DNA from: Bordetella flabilis
Lineage (GTDB): Bacteria; Pseudomonadota; Gammaproteobacteria; Burkholderiales; Burkholderiaceae_B
DNA: 64,000 bases
Direction: 5' to 3'
NCBI RefSeq assembly: GCF_001676725.1
Contig: NZ_CP016172.1
Location: 1,612,001 to 1,676,000 of the forward strand
Under the pieces are notes generated by a model. The model had not been told where the DNA came from. It searched no databases and saw nothing but the letters and a program-made list of their open reading frames with translations. Below, one piece after another: positions 43,381 through 54,631 of the stretch. How positions within the stretch are numbered: position 1 is the stretch's first letter; every line of letters begins with the position of its first letter. Position numbers and translations under genes: made by a program.

Positions 43381-45597
43381 TTATCCGTCCAGCGCCGCGC
43401 TTTCCTGGCGGATCATCTGCCCTGCACGGATCATCAATTTCAAGGGATAGGCCAGCGAGGCCAGTTCGCCCTGGGTATCGATCTGCTCAGGCAGGGGCGG
43501 TACGGCCGGCCGCGCCGGATCCAGCATGGTGACGACGGATTCCAGCGTCTGGGTGACCGAAGCGGGCGGTGCTTCGCGCAAGGTGGACAGCGTGGGCACC
43601 GCCGCCGTGGTCTGCGAGGCCAGCACATGGTTCTGAATCAGCAGGTTGTTCAGTTCCGGCACGAATTGCTGGCGCGAACGCGGTTCGCTCATCATTCGAT
43701 AGAAGGCTTCGGCAAAGTTGCTGAAGGCGACGTGCACGTTCCGGCGTGCCAGTCTCCAGTTCAGGTCAGCCTCGATTTCGGCCGCCGTGGCGGGCGGCTC
43801 CGGCACGGGCCCCAGGGCCACGTCCGCCGCCGGCTTGCGCGCCTGCTTTTCCCGCATGACGCCGGCATAGCGCAGGCCCGCGCGCAGGTATTCGCGGTTG
43901 GCGACGATTGCCGCGCGCGCCAGGGGCGGCATGAACCGGGCCTCCCACCACGGGAAGACGTAGCTGCATACCAGCGCGAGCGCGCAGCCGATGAACGTAT
44001 CCAGTGCACGCTCGCCGATCACCGCCATGGACACTGTGCCGGGCGACACGAAGTGAAAGACGAGCACCACGAAAAGGGTATTGAAGATGGCGCTGGCCAT
44101 GTAGTTGAGCTGCACGAGGCTGTTGCCCATGATGCATGCGACCAGCAGGGCGATGAACAGAATGCCCGGCCGGTCGGTCATGTTCAACAGCACCAGGGCC
44201 AGCAGGCATCCGATCAGCGTGCCGGTCAGGCGCCAGCCGTTGCGCTGGCGCGTAAGCGCGAATCCCGGCTTCATGATGATGACGATCGTCAGCATGATCC
44301 AGTAGTTGTGCGCCGAAAAGGATTCCGTCACCCAGAACTCGCTGATCGTCATGGCGATCGCGGCGGCGAGCGTGACGCGCAGGGCGTAGCGCAGGTTGGG
44401 GGAATCCATGCGCAGATTGCTGGTGATCATCCCGAGCCGGAAGTCCTGGCGCGACATGAACCGCGTCAATGATTTGTCGATGCGCAGGGCGCTGGTCGGC
44501 ACCGCGTCCGCGGGCTGCAGGGTGTGCTCGCCCAGGCGGTCGACAATACGGCCGGCGTTGCGCAGACGGCGCAGGATCTGGATCAGCAACGCCAGAATCT
44601 CGGGTTCGCGCTGGCCCAGGCCCTGTTGCTTGAGCTGGTCGATCTCGTATTCGATGGCACGCAGTTCGGCCTTGATGCGGGTCCGGCGCTTGACGGGCTG
44701 GCCATGCGAAACCGAGAGCGCGATGCGGTTCAGGTCCAGCGACATCTTGAAAAGCGCATCGTGCATGAACAACAGGATGTCGTTGCCGGCCAGGGTGCGG
44801 CGCAGCGCCGCATAGTCGGTATGGGTGGCGAACAGGGTATCGACCAGTTGCAGCATGTCGACGAACATGTTGAAGACCATCACGCGGCGGCTGTCGCCCC
44901 AGCCCTTGCCGCGCGGCAGGGCGCGCAGCACCACGTCGCGCGCGGCCTGGTGCTTCTCCGTCATGGTCGACTGGCTCTGGATCAGGGCGCGGTATGAATC
45001 TTCGAGGTCTTCCGTCTCGTCGTAGAAGGCGGCACGCGCCTCGACATAGTCGGCGGTGGCGAACAGGGCCACCGACATGGCCTGCTGTTCTTCCCGCAAC
45101 AGGAAGATGCGGCTGAAGGCGACGCTGAAGAGCAGATAAAAGAGCGCGCCGCCCAGCGTGCCGGCCGCGTGCAAAAGCACCTGGTCCGCCGGCAGCGGCG
45201 AATGCATGGTCAGGGCCATCACCAGCAGGCCGGCAAATCCGATCAGGCCGCCGCGCTTGCCGTAGACGGTAAACAGGGAATAGAAGAAGCATTGCGCGAT
45301 CACCACCGCCCACAGCGCCAGGCGATGGGTCGAGGCGAAGCCGGTGATACAGACCGTGAGCGTGGCCAGGACCGCGCCGCCGAGCATCTCGTTGGTGCGA
45401 TGGCGTTGCGGTCCGCCCGGCTGGTCGATGATGGCGACGCAATTCGCCCCGAAGGTGGCAACCAGGCCCAGGGTGTAGTCGCCCCACAGGACGCCCAGGA
45501 TCAGCACCGGCAGCAGCATTCCCACGCCTTGCCGCACACCGCCGAAGAAATAATGGCTATAGATAAACCGGCGGAGATTGGCGATGCGCAGGTCCAT
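43381..45597 (-). CDS. FUSC-family transporter (YccS/AaeB-like)
   Basis: The 738-residue inner-membrane protein has two blocks of hydrophobic helices (about 15-150 and 400-520), each followed by a soluble helical region. This is the duplicated FUSC arrangement of YccS and of the aromatic-acid exporter AaeB. Recognisable parts are SEFWVTESFSAHNYWIMLTI and IMKPGFALTRQRNGWRLTGT in the second block. The substrate is unknown; no adaptor gene is beside it, unlike aaeXAB. I start at MDLRIANLRRFI, since the in-frame sequence upstream has no similarity. Confidence 0.85.
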   Translation of the reverse strand: MDLRIANLRRFIYSHYFFGGVRQGVGMLLPVLILGVLWGDYTLGLVATFGANCVAIIDQPGGPQRHRTNEMLGGAVLATLTVCITGFASTHRLALWAVVIAQCFFYSLFTVYGKRGGLIGFAGLLVMALTMHSPLPADQVLLHAAGTLGGALFYLLFSVAFSRIFLLREEQQAMSVALFATADYVEARAAFYDETEDLEDSYRALIQSQSTMTEKHQAARDVVLRALPRGKGWGDSRRVMVFNMFVDMLQLVDTLFATHTDYAALRRTLAGNDILLFMHDALFKMSLDLNRIALSVSHGQPVKRRTRIKAELRAIEYEIDQLKQQGLGQREPEILALLIQILRRLRNAGRIVDRLGEHTLQPADAVPTSALRIDKSLTRFMSRQDFRLGMITSNLRMDSPNLRYALRVTLAAAIAMTISEFWVTESFSAHNYWIMLTIVIIMKPGFALTRQRNGWRLTGTLIGCLLALVLLNMTDRPGILFIALLVACIMGNSLVQLNYMASAIFNTLFVVLVFHFVSPGTVSMAVIGERALDTFIGCALALVCSYVFPWWEARFMPPLARAAIVANREYLRAGLRYAGVMREKQARKPAADVALGPVPEPPATAAEIEADLNWRLARRNVHVAFSNFAEAFYRMMSEPRSRQQFVPELNNLLIQNHVLASQTTAAVPTLSTLREAPPASVTQTLESVVTMLDPARPAVPPLPEQIDTQGELASLAYPLKLMIRAGQMIRQESAALDG

Positions 45598-46167
45598 AGG
45601 GCGGCGGGCTCGTGTCAGGGCGCCGGGGGCGGCGATAGTTGGCAAGTATAGAGAGTCTCCGTTATGAAGAGTCCCCATTTTGTGCCGAGCACCTGCAAGC
45701 GCAGCGGGGGCGAGCGCTTTGCCGGCCTGCGCGGTGTGGCGCCAATCGGACGCCCGGCAGCCGCAAAAGGGGCTCTTCCTTCCGTCTGATTTGCTTGTTG
45801 AGTAACAAACACGGTAAATTTCCGGGTTCCCGCCTGCCCACTACCACGGCCGGCGGCGATGGTTTGCAAGTTTTCCGGTCTACCGGCCGGTTTCGAAGCG
45901 CCAGCATTACCCTGCCGTTGGCCGTGCCACAAGCGCGTAGTCAAAGGCTTCCATTTCGACCTCCGGCGCCCAGTGGGGCGCATGCACTGCGTTTTGGATG
46001 GACGCGTGCCGGGTCGGCAAGGCGTTCGGGTGGAGCGGTTCCGTGAACCGTGAAGCGCCGGATCGTGTTGCCGCGGCCGGTAACGGGTCCTGCGCGGGTC
46101 ATATCCCGATCGATATGACGCGCGGCAGTCCTGACCGCAGGGCCGGAACACTGAAAGGAATGACATC
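45598..46167. promoter_or_regulatory. 570-bp upstream region of the ilvBHC operon
   Basis: This long gap separates the divergent FUSC gene from ilvB. An A/T-rich patch at 45785-45835 contains TTGTTGAGTAACAA (a 5-bp dyad) and AAATTT and is the likeliest promoter. I looked for a leader peptide rich in Leu, Val or Ile followed by a terminator and did not find one. ilvB itself is preceded by GAAAGGAA. Confidence 0.5.
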
Positions 46168-47877
46168 ATGGAAACCAATGGCGCCGATATCGTCGTGCGC
46201 TGCCTGGCCGATGAAGGCGTGGAACACGTTTTCGGCTATCCCGGCGGCGCAGTGCTCTATATCTACGACGCAATCTTCAAGCAGGACAAATTCCAACATA
46301 TCCTCGTCCGGCACGAGCAGGCAGCCGTGCACGCGGCCGATGCCTATTCGCGCTCGTCGGATAAGGTTGGCGTATGCATCGTCACCAGCGGTCCGGGCGT
46401 GACCAATGCCATCACCGGCATCGCCACGGCCTACATGGATTCCATCCCGCTGGTGATCATCAGCGGGCAGGTGCCCACCGCCGCCATCGGCGAGGACGCC
46501 TTCCAGGAATGCGATACGGTCGGCATCACGCGCCCCTGCGTCAAGCACAACTTCCTGGTGCGGGACGTCAAGGACCTGGCCGACACCATGCGCCGCGCGT
46601 TCTACATCGCGCGCACCGGCCGGCCCGGCCCGGTACTGGTGGACATCCCCAAGGACATCACCCTCGCGCCGTGCAAATATGTGCCGCCCCGGGGCGAGAT
46701 CACGATGCGCTCGTATGCCCCCGTGAACAAGGGGCACCAGGGCCAGATCAAGAAAGCCGTACAGATGCTGCTGACGGCCGAGCGGCCGATGATCTATACC
46801 GGCGGCGGCGTGATCCTTTCCGATGCCGCGGCCGAACTGCGTGCCCTGGTGGACCTGTTGGGCGCACCGTGCACGAATACGCTGATGGGCCTGGGCTCCT
46901 TGCCCGCCGACCATCCCGCTTTCCTCGGCATGCCCGGCATGCATGGCACCTATGAGGCCAATATGGCCATGCAGCACTGCGATGTGCTGCTGGCGATCGG
47001 CGCCCGGTTCGACGACCGGGTCATCGGCAACCCCAAGCATTTCGCGCAGAACCCGCGCAAGATCGTCCATATCGATATCGACCCGTCGTCCATTTCGAAG
47101 CGCGTGCGGGTGGACGTGCCCATCGTCGGCAATGTGAAGGACGTGCTGGTCGACATGCTGGCGCAGTTGCGCACCACGGACATCAAGCCGCCGTCGCTGG
47201 AAAAGTGGTGGCAGCAGGTCAAGGAGTGGCAGGGCAAGGAATGCCTGGCGTATGCCGGGTCGACCAGCGTCATCAAGCCGCAGTTCGTCGTCGAGAAGCT
47301 GTGGGAGATCACGGGCGGCAACGCCTTCGTCACCTCGGACGTCGGACAGCACCAGATGTGGGCCGCCCAGTACTACCGTTTCGGGCAGCCGCGCCGCTGG
47401 ATCAATTCCGGCGGCCTGGGCACCATGGGCGTCGGGCTGCCCTACGCGATGGGCGTGCAGATGGCCAACCCCGGGCAGGACGTGGCCGTCATCACGGGCG
47501 AAGCGTCCATCCAGATGAATATCCAGGAGCTCTCCACCTGCCACCAGTATCACCTGACGCCGAAGATCATTTGCCTGAACAACCGGTTCCTGGGCATGGT
47601 GCGGCAGTGGCAGCAGATCGACTATGGTTCGCGCTATTCCGAGTCGTACATGGATTCGCTGCCGGATTTCGTCAAGGTGGCCGAGGCCTACGGGCACGTC
47701 GGGCTGCGTATCGAAAGCCCCTCCGACGTGGAGCCGGCGCTGCGCGAGGCATTCAGGAAGCACAAGGACCGGCTCGTGTTCCTGGACTTCATTACGGACC
47801 GAACCGAGAACGTGTGGCCGATGGTCAAGGCGGGTCGCGGCCTGACCGAAATGCTGCTGGGTTCCGAGGATCTGTAA
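46168..47877 (+). CDS. ilvB: Acetolactate synthase large subunit
   Basis: The 569-residue enzyme has the three thiamine-diphosphate-enzyme domains. The N-terminal domain carries YPGGAVLYIYDAIF and the catalytic Glu in LVRHEQAAVHAADAY. The middle domain contains the FAD-binding-type RFDDRVIGN. The C-terminal domain has the cofactor signature around TGEASIQMNIQELS, LNNRFLGMVRQWQQ. It condenses pyruvate to acetolactate, or with 2-ketobutyrate to acetohydroxybutyrate, the first common step of valine, leucine and isoleucine synthesis. It is followed by the regulatory subunit gene after 9 bp. Confidence 0.97.
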   Translation: METNGADIVVRCLADEGVEHVFGYPGGAVLYIYDAIFKQDKFQHILVRHEQAAVHAADAYSRSSDKVGVCIVTSGPGVTNAITGIATAYMDSIPLVIISGQVPTAAIGEDAFQECDTVGITRPCVKHNFLVRDVKDLADTMRRAFYIARTGRPGPVLVDIPKDITLAPCKYVPPRGEITMRSYAPVNKGHQGQIKKAVQMLLTAERPMIYTGGGVILSDAAAELRALVDLLGAPCTNTLMGLGSLPADHPAFLGMPGMHGTYEANMAMQHCDVLLAIGARFDDRVIGNPKHFAQNPRKIVHIDIDPSSISKRVRVDVPIVGNVKDVLVDMLAQLRTTDIKPPSLEKWWQQVKEWQGKECLAYAGSTSVIKPQFVVEKLWEITGGNAFVTSDVGQHQMWAAQYYRFGQPRRWINSGGLGTMGVGLPYAMGVQMANPGQDVAVITGEASIQMNIQELSTCHQYHLTPKIICLNNRFLGMVRQWQQIDYGSRYSESYMDSLPDFVKVAEAYGHVGLRIESPSDVEPALREAFRKHKDRLVFLDFITDRTENVWPMVKAGRGLTEMLLGSEDL

Positions 47878-47886
47878 GGGGGCGCC

Positions 47887-48378
47887 ATGAAACACGTTAT
47901 ATCGGTTCTGCTGGAAAATGAGCCCGGTGCGCTGTCGCGCGTGGTCGGATTGTTTTCCGCCCGCGGCTACAACATTGAAACGCTGACCGTGGCGCCCACC
48001 GAGGACGCCACGCTTTCGCGCATGACTATCGTTACCGCCGGGTCGGACGAGGTCATCGAGCAGATCACCAAGCACCTGAACCGCCTGGTGGATGTGGTCA
48101 AGGTCGTGGACCTGACGGAAGGGGCGCACATCGAACGCGAGCTGATGCTCGTGAAGGTGCGCGCCGTCGGCAAGGAACGCGAGGAAATGAAGCGCATGGC
48201 GGACATTTTTCGCGGCCGCATCATCGACGTTACCGACAAGTCGTACACCATCGAACTGACCGGTGTGCAGGAGAAGATCTCGGCCTTTATCGAGGCACTG
48301 GATCGGAGCGCCATCCTTGAAACCGTTCGTACCGGGGTTTCGGGAATAGGGCGTGGGGAACGCGTGTTGAAGCTATGA
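47887..48378 (+). CDS. ilvH: Acetolactate synthase small (regulatory) subunit
   Basis: The 163-residue protein has an N-terminal ACT domain (SVLLENEPGALSRVVGLFSA, then GYNIETLTVAPTED) and a C-terminal ALS_ss_C domain (FRGRIIDVTDKSYTIELTGV). It activates the large subunit and gives feedback inhibition by valine. Length is the usual 163 residues. Shine-Dalgarno AAGGGGG precedes the start, and ilvC follows 63 bp later. Confidence 0.97.
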   Translation: MKHVISVLLENEPGALSRVVGLFSARGYNIETLTVAPTEDATLSRMTIVTAGSDEVIEQITKHLNRLVDVVKVVDLTEGAHIERELMLVKVRAVGKEREEMKRMADIFRGRIIDVTDKSYTIELTGVQEKISAFIEALDRSAILETVRTGVSGIGRGERVLKL

Positions 48379-49458
<1,080 letters not shown>

Positions 49459-49498
49459 TCGTGTCGCCCGGTCCCGCCGGGCATGCGACTTGCGTTCG

Positions 49499-49526
49499 CG
49501 GCATGCTCAGGCATGCCGTTTTTTTT
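49499..49526 (+). terminator. Intrinsic terminator of the ilvBHC operon
   Basis: CGGCATGC and GCATGCCG form a perfect 8-bp stem with a TCAG loop, followed by eight T. Confidence 0.93.
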
Positions 49527-49676
49527 GCCTCGTCGCGTCCCACCCGCCCCTGGCGCATGTGGCCGGGGGAAGTCCCGGCCCCGGTGGCCGGGCTGTTCGA
49601 GCGGGGCGTTTTTTGTCGCATACTTGCCGCGCGTGCGAGGCACAAACGGGGCCATATCGGTTAACCTTCGCCTACG

Positions 49677-50348
49677 ATGAATAAACCCCCTTATCCCCAT
49701 CCCATCATCGCCCGCGAGGGCTGGCCGTTTCTCGCCGGAACGGTCGTCGTGGCGATACTGGTAACGTTGTGGTCCCCGCCGGTGTCGATCATCTTCTGGA
49801 TCATCGCGCTGTTCGTCCTGCAGTTCTTCCGCGATCCGCCGCGCATGGCGCCCGATTCCGCGGCCGCGGTGTTGTCGCCAGCCGACGGCAGGGTCGTCGC
49901 TGTGGAAACCGTGCGCGACCCGTACGCCGATCGCGAAGCGCTCAAGATTAGCGTCTTCATGAACGTCTTCAATGTGCACTCCAACCGCGCGCCGGTCGAC
50001 GGGCAGGTCACGGATGTGCAGTACTTTCCCGGGAAGTTCTTCAATGCGGCGCTGGACAAGGCGTCGCTTGAGAACGAGCGCAATGCGATGGTATTGCGTA
50101 CCCCCGGCGGCCACGTCGTCACGGCCGTCCAGGTCGCCGGCCTCGTCGCCAAGCGCATCCTGTGCTATGCCAGAAAGGACGACGCACTGGTGCGCGGCCA
50201 GCGGTATGGCTTCATCCGTTTCGGCTCTCGCGTGGATGTTTATCTGCCGCCCGCTGCCCGGCCGCGCGTCGCGCTGGGAGACAAGGTCAGCGCCACCAGC
50301 ACCGTGCTGGCGGACCTGCCCGTAACCAACCCTACGAGCCATGCCTAA
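49677..50348 (+). CDS. psd: Phosphatidylserine decarboxylase proenzyme, short type
   Basis: The 223-residue protein is the short (archaeal-like) form common in betaproteobacteria. It has an N-terminal membrane segment (about 17-50), then [30 protein letters not shown] (His101), and the self-cleavage site [13 protein letters not shown], where Ser184 becomes the pyruvoyl cofactor. It makes phosphatidylethanolamine from phosphatidylserine. It overlaps pssA by 8 bp, so both steps of the pathway are coupled. Confidence 0.95.
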   Translation: MNKPPYPHPIIAREGWPFLAGTVVVAILVTLWSPPVSIIFWIIALFVLQFFRDPPRMAPDSAAAVLSPADGRVVAVETVRDPYADREALKISVFMNVFNVHSNRAPVDGQVTDVQYFPGKFFNAALDKASLENERNAMVLRTPGGHVVTAVQVAGLVAKRILCYARKDDALVRGQRYGFIRFGSRVDVYLPPAARPRVALGDKVSATSTVLADLPVTNPTSHA

Positions 50349-51120
50349 ACTTTCGATGCGCGATCCCGAAAATCGACACCGCAGCATCTATCTGCTGCCC
50401 AATGCGTTCACGACGGCGGCGCTGTTCGCCGGCTTCTACGCGGTGGTGCAGGCCATGAACAACCAGTTCGAGGCCGCGGCGATCGCCATCTTCACGGCCA
50501 TGGTCCTGGACGGCATGGACGGCCGGGTCGCGCGTCTGACCAACACCCAGTCGGCCTTCGGCGAGCAATATGACTCGCTGTCGGACATGACCTCGTTCGG
50601 CGTCGCGCCGGCCCTGGTCATGTACGAATGGATGCTGAACGAGCTGGGCCGCTGGGGATGGCTGGCCGCTTTCGTCTATGTGGCGGGCGCGGCGTTGCGC
50701 CTGGCGCGCTTCAACACGAATATCGGCGTGGTGGACAAGCGCTTTTTCCAGGGGTTGCCCAGTCCTTCGGCGGCCGCGCTGGTGGCCGGCTATGTCTGGC
50801 TGGCCGTGGACAACAAGCTGCCCATCCATGACAGCTTCATGGCATGGACGGCGTTCTGCGTGACCATGTACGCGGGCGTGGCCATGGTGACCAATGCACC
50901 GTTCTACAGCGGCAAGAGCTTCGCGCTGGGCCGCAGCGTGCCGTTCTGGGTCATCCTGCTGGTCGTCGCCGCGTTCGTATTCGTGTCCAGCGACCCGCCG
51001 GTCGTGCTGTTCGGGCTGTTCGTGGTCTACGGCATATCCGGCTGGTTCGTGCTGGCCTGGCGCTGGAACCGCGCGCGGCGCCTGCAGCGCGCCCGGGTCC
51101 GTCCCCACGCGCCAGACTGA
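50341..51120 (+). CDS. pssA: CDP-diacylglycerol-serine O-phosphatidyltransferase
   Basis: The 259-residue membrane protein has the CDP-alcohol phosphatidyltransferase signature in a single run: DGRVAR, eight residues later Gly, then D-x-x-x-D (GEQYDSLSD), about residues 60-85. Around seven hydrophobic helices follow, and it ends in an Arg-rich tail ([15 protein letters not shown]). It is the membrane (type II) form that makes phosphatidylserine for Psd. Confidence 0.95.
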   Translation: MPKLSMRDPENRHRSIYLLPNAFTTAALFAGFYAVVQAMNNQFEAAAIAIFTAMVLDGMDGRVARLTNTQSAFGEQYDSLSDMTSFGVAPALVMYEWMLNELGRWGWLAAFVYVAGAALRLARFNTNIGVVDKRFFQGLPSPSAAALVAGYVWLAVDNKLPIHDSFMAWTAFCVTMYAGVAMVTNAPFYSGKSFALGRSVPFWVILLVVAAFVFVSSDPPVVLFGLFVVYGISGWFVLAWRWNRARRLQRARVRPHAPD

Positions 51121-51155
51121 GCGCTCGCTGCTCGCCCGTGTCCAGGCTTGCGCCG

Positions 51156-51689
51156 TCAGCGGGCGAAGTCCCACTCCTGGTCGTACATCGGGTCGGGGCC
51201 GGGATGGAAGCGGGTGACGCGGTCGCCATTGCGCCCCATGTACACGTACATCAAGGAATTCCAGGAGTCGTTCTCGCGGTAGCGGTACGACCACACCACT
51301 TGCCGGACGCTGGGGAGCCCGACCTCGTCGATGAGGGCAGGCGGGCCGAATTCACAGCGCACGCGGTCCGGGGTCCATTCACCCTGGGCCAATACCTTGA
51401 AATGCGCGTCGGTCAGCAGGGGGACGACACGGTCGATCCGGCCGTCCGGCCCGACATTGCCACCCCAGGCGAATTGCCCCATGGGCTGCTGCGTCCAGAT
51501 TACGCGTTGGCCGCCGCCGGCCAATGGGCATGTGAAATTCGGCCTGCCGTATTCGGCCACGACCTGGTTCAAGGGGCTGTTGGGCGGGGTACGCGCCGCC
51601 ATGTCCGCGCAGCCGCCGAGCACCCCCAGCAAGCAGGGCAGTAGTAAGGTCGCCGCGCGCCTGCGCAAAGTCCGAGTATGCTGTGCCAT
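51156..51689 (-). CDS. Lipoprotein of unknown function (177 aa)
   Basis: The protein has a clear lipoprotein signal (LLPCLLGVLGGC, Cys27). The mature part begins with LNQVVAEYGRPNFTCP and contains GEWTPDRVRCEFGPPALIDE followed by VGLPSVRQVVWSYRYREN. Repeated 'gate by G-x-P' elements of this kind occur in SmpA/OmlA-like outer-membrane lipoproteins, but I cannot confirm the family. It is convergent with pssA and divergent from rpsO. Confidence 0.8.
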   Translation of the reverse strand: MAQHTRTLRRRAATLLLPCLLGVLGGCADMAARTPPNSPLNQVVAEYGRPNFTCPLAGGGQRVIWTQQPMGQFAWGGNVGPDGRIDRVVPLLTDAHFKVLAQGEWTPDRVRCEFGPPALIDEVGLPSVRQVVWSYRYRENDSWNSLMYVYMGRNGDRVTRFHPGPDPMYDQEWDFAR

Positions 51690-51767
51690 GGAGATTCCTG
51701 CTGGAAAGGCGCGGTCCTGCTGCGCATGCCGGCGCCGTGGCCCCGGGAGGGGCGCGGATGCGCGGTT

Positions 51768-51795
51768 CCGACAATTCTAGCCAATACGCTATAAT
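51768..51795 (+). promoter_or_regulatory. Promoter of rpsO
   Basis: A perfect -10 box TATAAT (51790-51795) has CCGACA (51768-51773) as a -35 with 16-bp spacing. The predicted transcript starts about 95 nt before the rpsO ATG and includes the hairpin at 51808-51836. Confidence 0.7.
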
Positions 51796-51807
51796 TCTTC
51801 GGTTTTT

Positions 51808-51836
51808 GCGATCGAACGAACCACGGTCGCGTTTTT
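51808..51836 (+). terminator. Terminator-like hairpin in the rpsO leader
   Basis: GCGATCG (51808-51814) pairs with CGGTCGC (51824-51830) through 7 bp with one G-T pair, followed by GTTTTT. It starts only a few bases after the predicted transcript start, so it is either an attenuator-like leader element or the terminator of something upstream. Confidence 0.4.
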
Positions 51837-51896
51837 CTTTGTATCAACCCACGCCCGGGCACCTCGGCCCTGGCGCATGTCCGAAGAGGTCAATAA

Positions 51897-52166
51897 ATGT
51901 CCGTAGCTGACATCAAAAAGTCCGATATCGTTGCGCAATTCCAGCGCGCTCAAGGCGATACCGGCTCCCCCGAAGTCCAGGTGGCGCTGCTTACCGCACG
52001 CATCAATGAGCTGACCGGTCACTTCAAGGAACACATCAAAGACCACCACTCGCGCCGCGGTCTGCTGCGCATGGTCAGCCGTCGCCGCAAATTGCTCGAC
52101 TACCTCAAGGGCCGCAACCCCGATGCCTACCGCGCACTGATCGAAAAACTCGGTCTGCGCAAGTAA
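51897..52166 (+). CDS. rpsO: 30S ribosomal protein S15
   Basis: The 89-residue protein matches S15 throughout: [20 protein letters not shown], then [20 protein letters not shown], and [21 protein letters not shown]15 binds 16S rRNA helices 20-22 early in small-subunit assembly. The gene has its own promoter and a terminator before pnp, as in many bacteria. S15 often represses its own translation. Confidence 0.98.
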   Translation: MSVADIKKSDIVAQFQRAQGDTGSPEVQVALLTARINELTGHFKEHIKDHHSRRGLLRMVSRRRKLLDYLKGRNPDAYRALIEKLGLRK

Positions 52167-52192
52167 TCGATGGGGCCGGTTCCCCATGACGC

Positions 52193-52234
52193 AACCGTGG
52201 CCGCTGCGACATCGTCGCAACGGCCACGGTTTTT
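52193..52234 (+). terminator. Long rpsO-pnp intergenic hairpin/terminator
   Basis: AACCGTGGCCG pairs with CGGCCACGGTT, and the inner arms TGCGAC/GTCGCA continue the stem past one C-A mismatch. It is followed by TTTT. The long stem may also be an RNase III processing site for pnp autoregulation, as in E. coli. Confidence 0.85.
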
Positions 52235-52255
52235 CATTTGCAAGGAATAATCGTC

Positions 52256-54418
52256 ATGTTCAATAAAGTGACAAAAACGTTCCAGTACGGGAAACACACC
52301 GTCGTGCTGGAAACCGGCGAGCTGGCCCGGCAAGCGTCCGGAGCGGTGCTGGTCTCCATCGACGATACGATGGTGCTGGCCACGGTCGTTGCCGCGAAGA
52401 AAGCCAAGCCTGGGCAGGACTTCTTTCCGCTCACCGTCGACTATATCGAGAAAACCTACGCGGCCGGCCGGATCCCCGGCGGGTTCTTCAAGCGCGAAGG
52501 CAAGCCTTCTGAAAAGGAAACGCTGACCTCGCGCCTGATCGATCGGCCCCTGCGTCCGCTGTTCCCCGAAGGCTTCTACAACGACGTGCAGGTCGTTCTG
52601 CACACGCTGTCCGTCAATCCCGAAATCGATCCGGATATCCCGGCCATGATCGGCGCCTCCGCGGCGCTGGCCATTTCCGGCATCCCGTTCAATGGCCCGA
52701 TCGGCGCCGCGCGCGTCGGCTATATCGACGGCCAATACCAGTTGAACCCGGCCGCCTCGGAACTGAAGCAGTCGCAGTTGGACCTGGTCGTTGCCGGCAC
52801 CGAAACCGCCGTGCTGATGGTCGAATCCGAAGCCCATCAGCTGTCGGAAGAAGTCATGCTGGGCGCGGTGGTCTTCGGCCACGAGCAGATGCAGGCCGTG
52901 ATCAACGCCATCCACGAACTTGTGCGCGAAGCCGGCAAGCCGGAATGGGACTGGAAGCCCGAGCCGAAGAACGAAGCGCTGATCGCCGCCGTGACCGCAG
53001 CCGCCAGCGATGGCCTGGCCGCTGCCTACCAGATCCGCGAAAAGCAGCTGCGTACCAACAAGCTGCGTGAAGTCTATGCCGACGTGCAAACGCGGCTGGC
53101 CGCGCGCGCCGCCGAAACCGGCGAAGGCGTGCCCGATTCCGTCACCGTGGACAACATCCTGTTCGACCTGGAAGCGCGCATCGTCCGCAGCCAGATCCTG
53201 AGCGGCGAGCCGCGTATCGACGGCCGCGATACCCGCACCGTCCGCCCGATCAGCATCCGCCTGGGCGTGCTGCCGCGCGCGCACGGCAGCGCACTGTTCA
53301 CCCGTGGTGAAACGCAAGCGCTGGTCGTCGCCACGCTGGGCACCAAGCAGGACGAGCAAATCATCGACGCCCTCATGGGCGAGTACCGCGATCGCTTCAT
53401 GTTGCACTACAACATGCCGCCGTTCGCCACCGGCGAAACCGGCCGGATCGGCGTGCCGAAGCGCCGCGAAATCGGCCACGGCCGCCTGGCCAAGCGCGCG
53501 TTGCTGTCGCTGCTGCCCGCGCCGGAAGAGTTCCAGTACACCATCCGCCTGGTGTCGGAAATCACCGAATCCAACGGCTCGTCGTCGATGGCTTCGGTGT
53601 GCGGCGGTTCGCTCGCCATGATGGACGCGGGCGTTCCGGTCCGCGACCACGTCGCCGGCGTCGCCATGGGCCTGATCCTGGAAGACGGCAAGTTCGCCGT
53701 GCTGACGGACATCCTGGGCGACGAGGATCATTTGGGCGACATGGACTTCAAGGTGGCCGGCACCGAAAAGGGCGTGACGGCGCTGCAAATGGACATCAAG
53801 ATCCAGGGCATCACCAAGGAAATCATGCAGGTTGCGCTGGACCAGGCCCGCGAAGGCCGCCTGCATATCCTGGGCAAGATGCGCGAAGCGCTGAACACCT
53901 CGCGTGGCGAGTTGTCCGCTTTCGCTCCTCGCATGCTGACGATCAAGATCAACCCCGAGAAGATCCGCGACGTCATCGGCAAGGGCGGCGCGACCATTCG
54001 TGCGTTGACCGAGGAAACCGGTACGCAGATCGACATTTCCGATGACGGCACCATCGTCATCGCCAGCGTCGACGAAGGCCAGGCCAAGGAAGCGCAACGC
54101 CGCATCGTCGAACTGACGGCCGACGTGGAAGTGGGCCAGGTCTACGAAGGCAGCGTCTTGCGCCTGCTGGACTTCGGTGCCATCGTCCAGGTGCTGCCGG
54201 GCCGCGACGGCCTGCTCCACATCTCTGAAATCGCCAACTATCGCATCGCGAACATCAACGATGTGCTGAAGGTGGGCCAGAACGTCCGTGTCAAGGTCAT
54301 CGAGGCCGACGACAAGGGCCGCCTGCGTCTGTCGATCAAGGCGATCGGCGGCATCGAGCAGCAGACCCAGCCCAGCTCCGAAGCAGCAGCGCCGCAGTCC
54401 GAGTCGCAACCCGAGTAA
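52256..54418 (+). CDS. pnp: Polyribonucleotide nucleotidyltransferase (PNPase)
   Basis: The 720-residue enzyme has two RNase PH domains (about 10-140 and 310-540) around a helical domain, then a KH domain ([20 protein letters not shown]) and an S1 domain ([20 protein letters not shown]). It degrades RNA from the 3' end by phosphorolysis and belongs to the degradosome. The catalytic region [14 protein letters not shown] is intact. I start at [12 protein letters not shown], preceded by AAGGAATAA. Confidence 0.98.
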   Translation: MFNKVTKTFQYGKHTVVLETGELARQASGAVLVSIDDTMVLATVVAAKKAKPGQDFFPLTVDYIEKTYAAGRIPGGFFKREGKPSEKETLTSRLIDRPLRPLFPEGFYNDVQVVLHTLSVNPEIDPDIPAMIGASAALAISGIPFNGPIGAARVGYIDGQYQLNPAASELKQSQLDLVVAGTETAVLMVESEAHQLSEEVMLGAVVFGHEQMQAVINAIHELVREAGKPEWDWKPEPKNEALIAAVTAAASDGLAAAYQIREKQLRTNKLREVYADVQTRLAARAAETGEGVPDSVTVDNILFDLEARIVRSQILSGEPRIDGRDTRTVRPISIRLGVLPRAHGSALFTRGETQALVVATLGTKQDEQIIDALMGEYRDRFMLHYNMPPFATGETGRIGVPKRREIGHGRLAKRALLSLLPAPEEFQYTIRLVSEITESNGSSSMASVCGGSLAMMDAGVPVRDHVAGVAMGLILEDGKFAVLTDILGDEDHLGDMDFKVAGTEKGVTALQMDIKIQGITKEIMQVALDQAREGRLHILGKMREALNTSRGELSAFAPRMLTIKINPEKIRDVIGKGGATIRALTEETGTQIDISDDGTIVIASVDEGQAKEAQRRIVELTADVEVGQVYEGSVLRLLDFGAIVQVLPGRDGLLHISEIANYRIANINDVLKVGQNVRVKVIEADDKGRLRLSIKAIGGIEQQTQPSSEAAAPQSESQPE

Positions 54419-54523
54419 GGGCGCACCCGGATCCGCCTCGACCGGCCTGGCCGGGACGGCGGAACTGCCCGGCGCGCAGCCGGGCAGTGGCGAGCACCGC
54501 ACCGCGCGGCATTCCGCGGACCG

Positions 54524-54548
54524 AAACGGCACCTTGTGTGCCGTTTTT
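54524..54548 (+). terminator. Intrinsic terminator after pnp
   Basis: AAACGGCAC and GTGCCGTTT form a perfect 9-bp stem with a CTTGT loop and further T residues downstream. A second, GC-rich hairpin without T (CTGCCCGGC with GCCGGGCAG) lies about 50 bp before it. Confidence 0.85.
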
Positions 54549-54631
54549 GTTTATGGTGCGGTAAAGTGCTCGCGCGGCTTTCCAGGAAACCACGGCCGGC
54601 GCCCAGAGCGCGCGGAACAGGCATATATGGC

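Noticed and set aside
45859..46053. A 64-codon frame as an ilv leader peptide
   Set aside because: It has no run of Leu, Val or Ile codons and no following terminator/antiterminator.
52127..54532. An 801-codon minus-strand open frame opposite pnp
   Set aside because: Antisense shadow of pnp with no family similarity.
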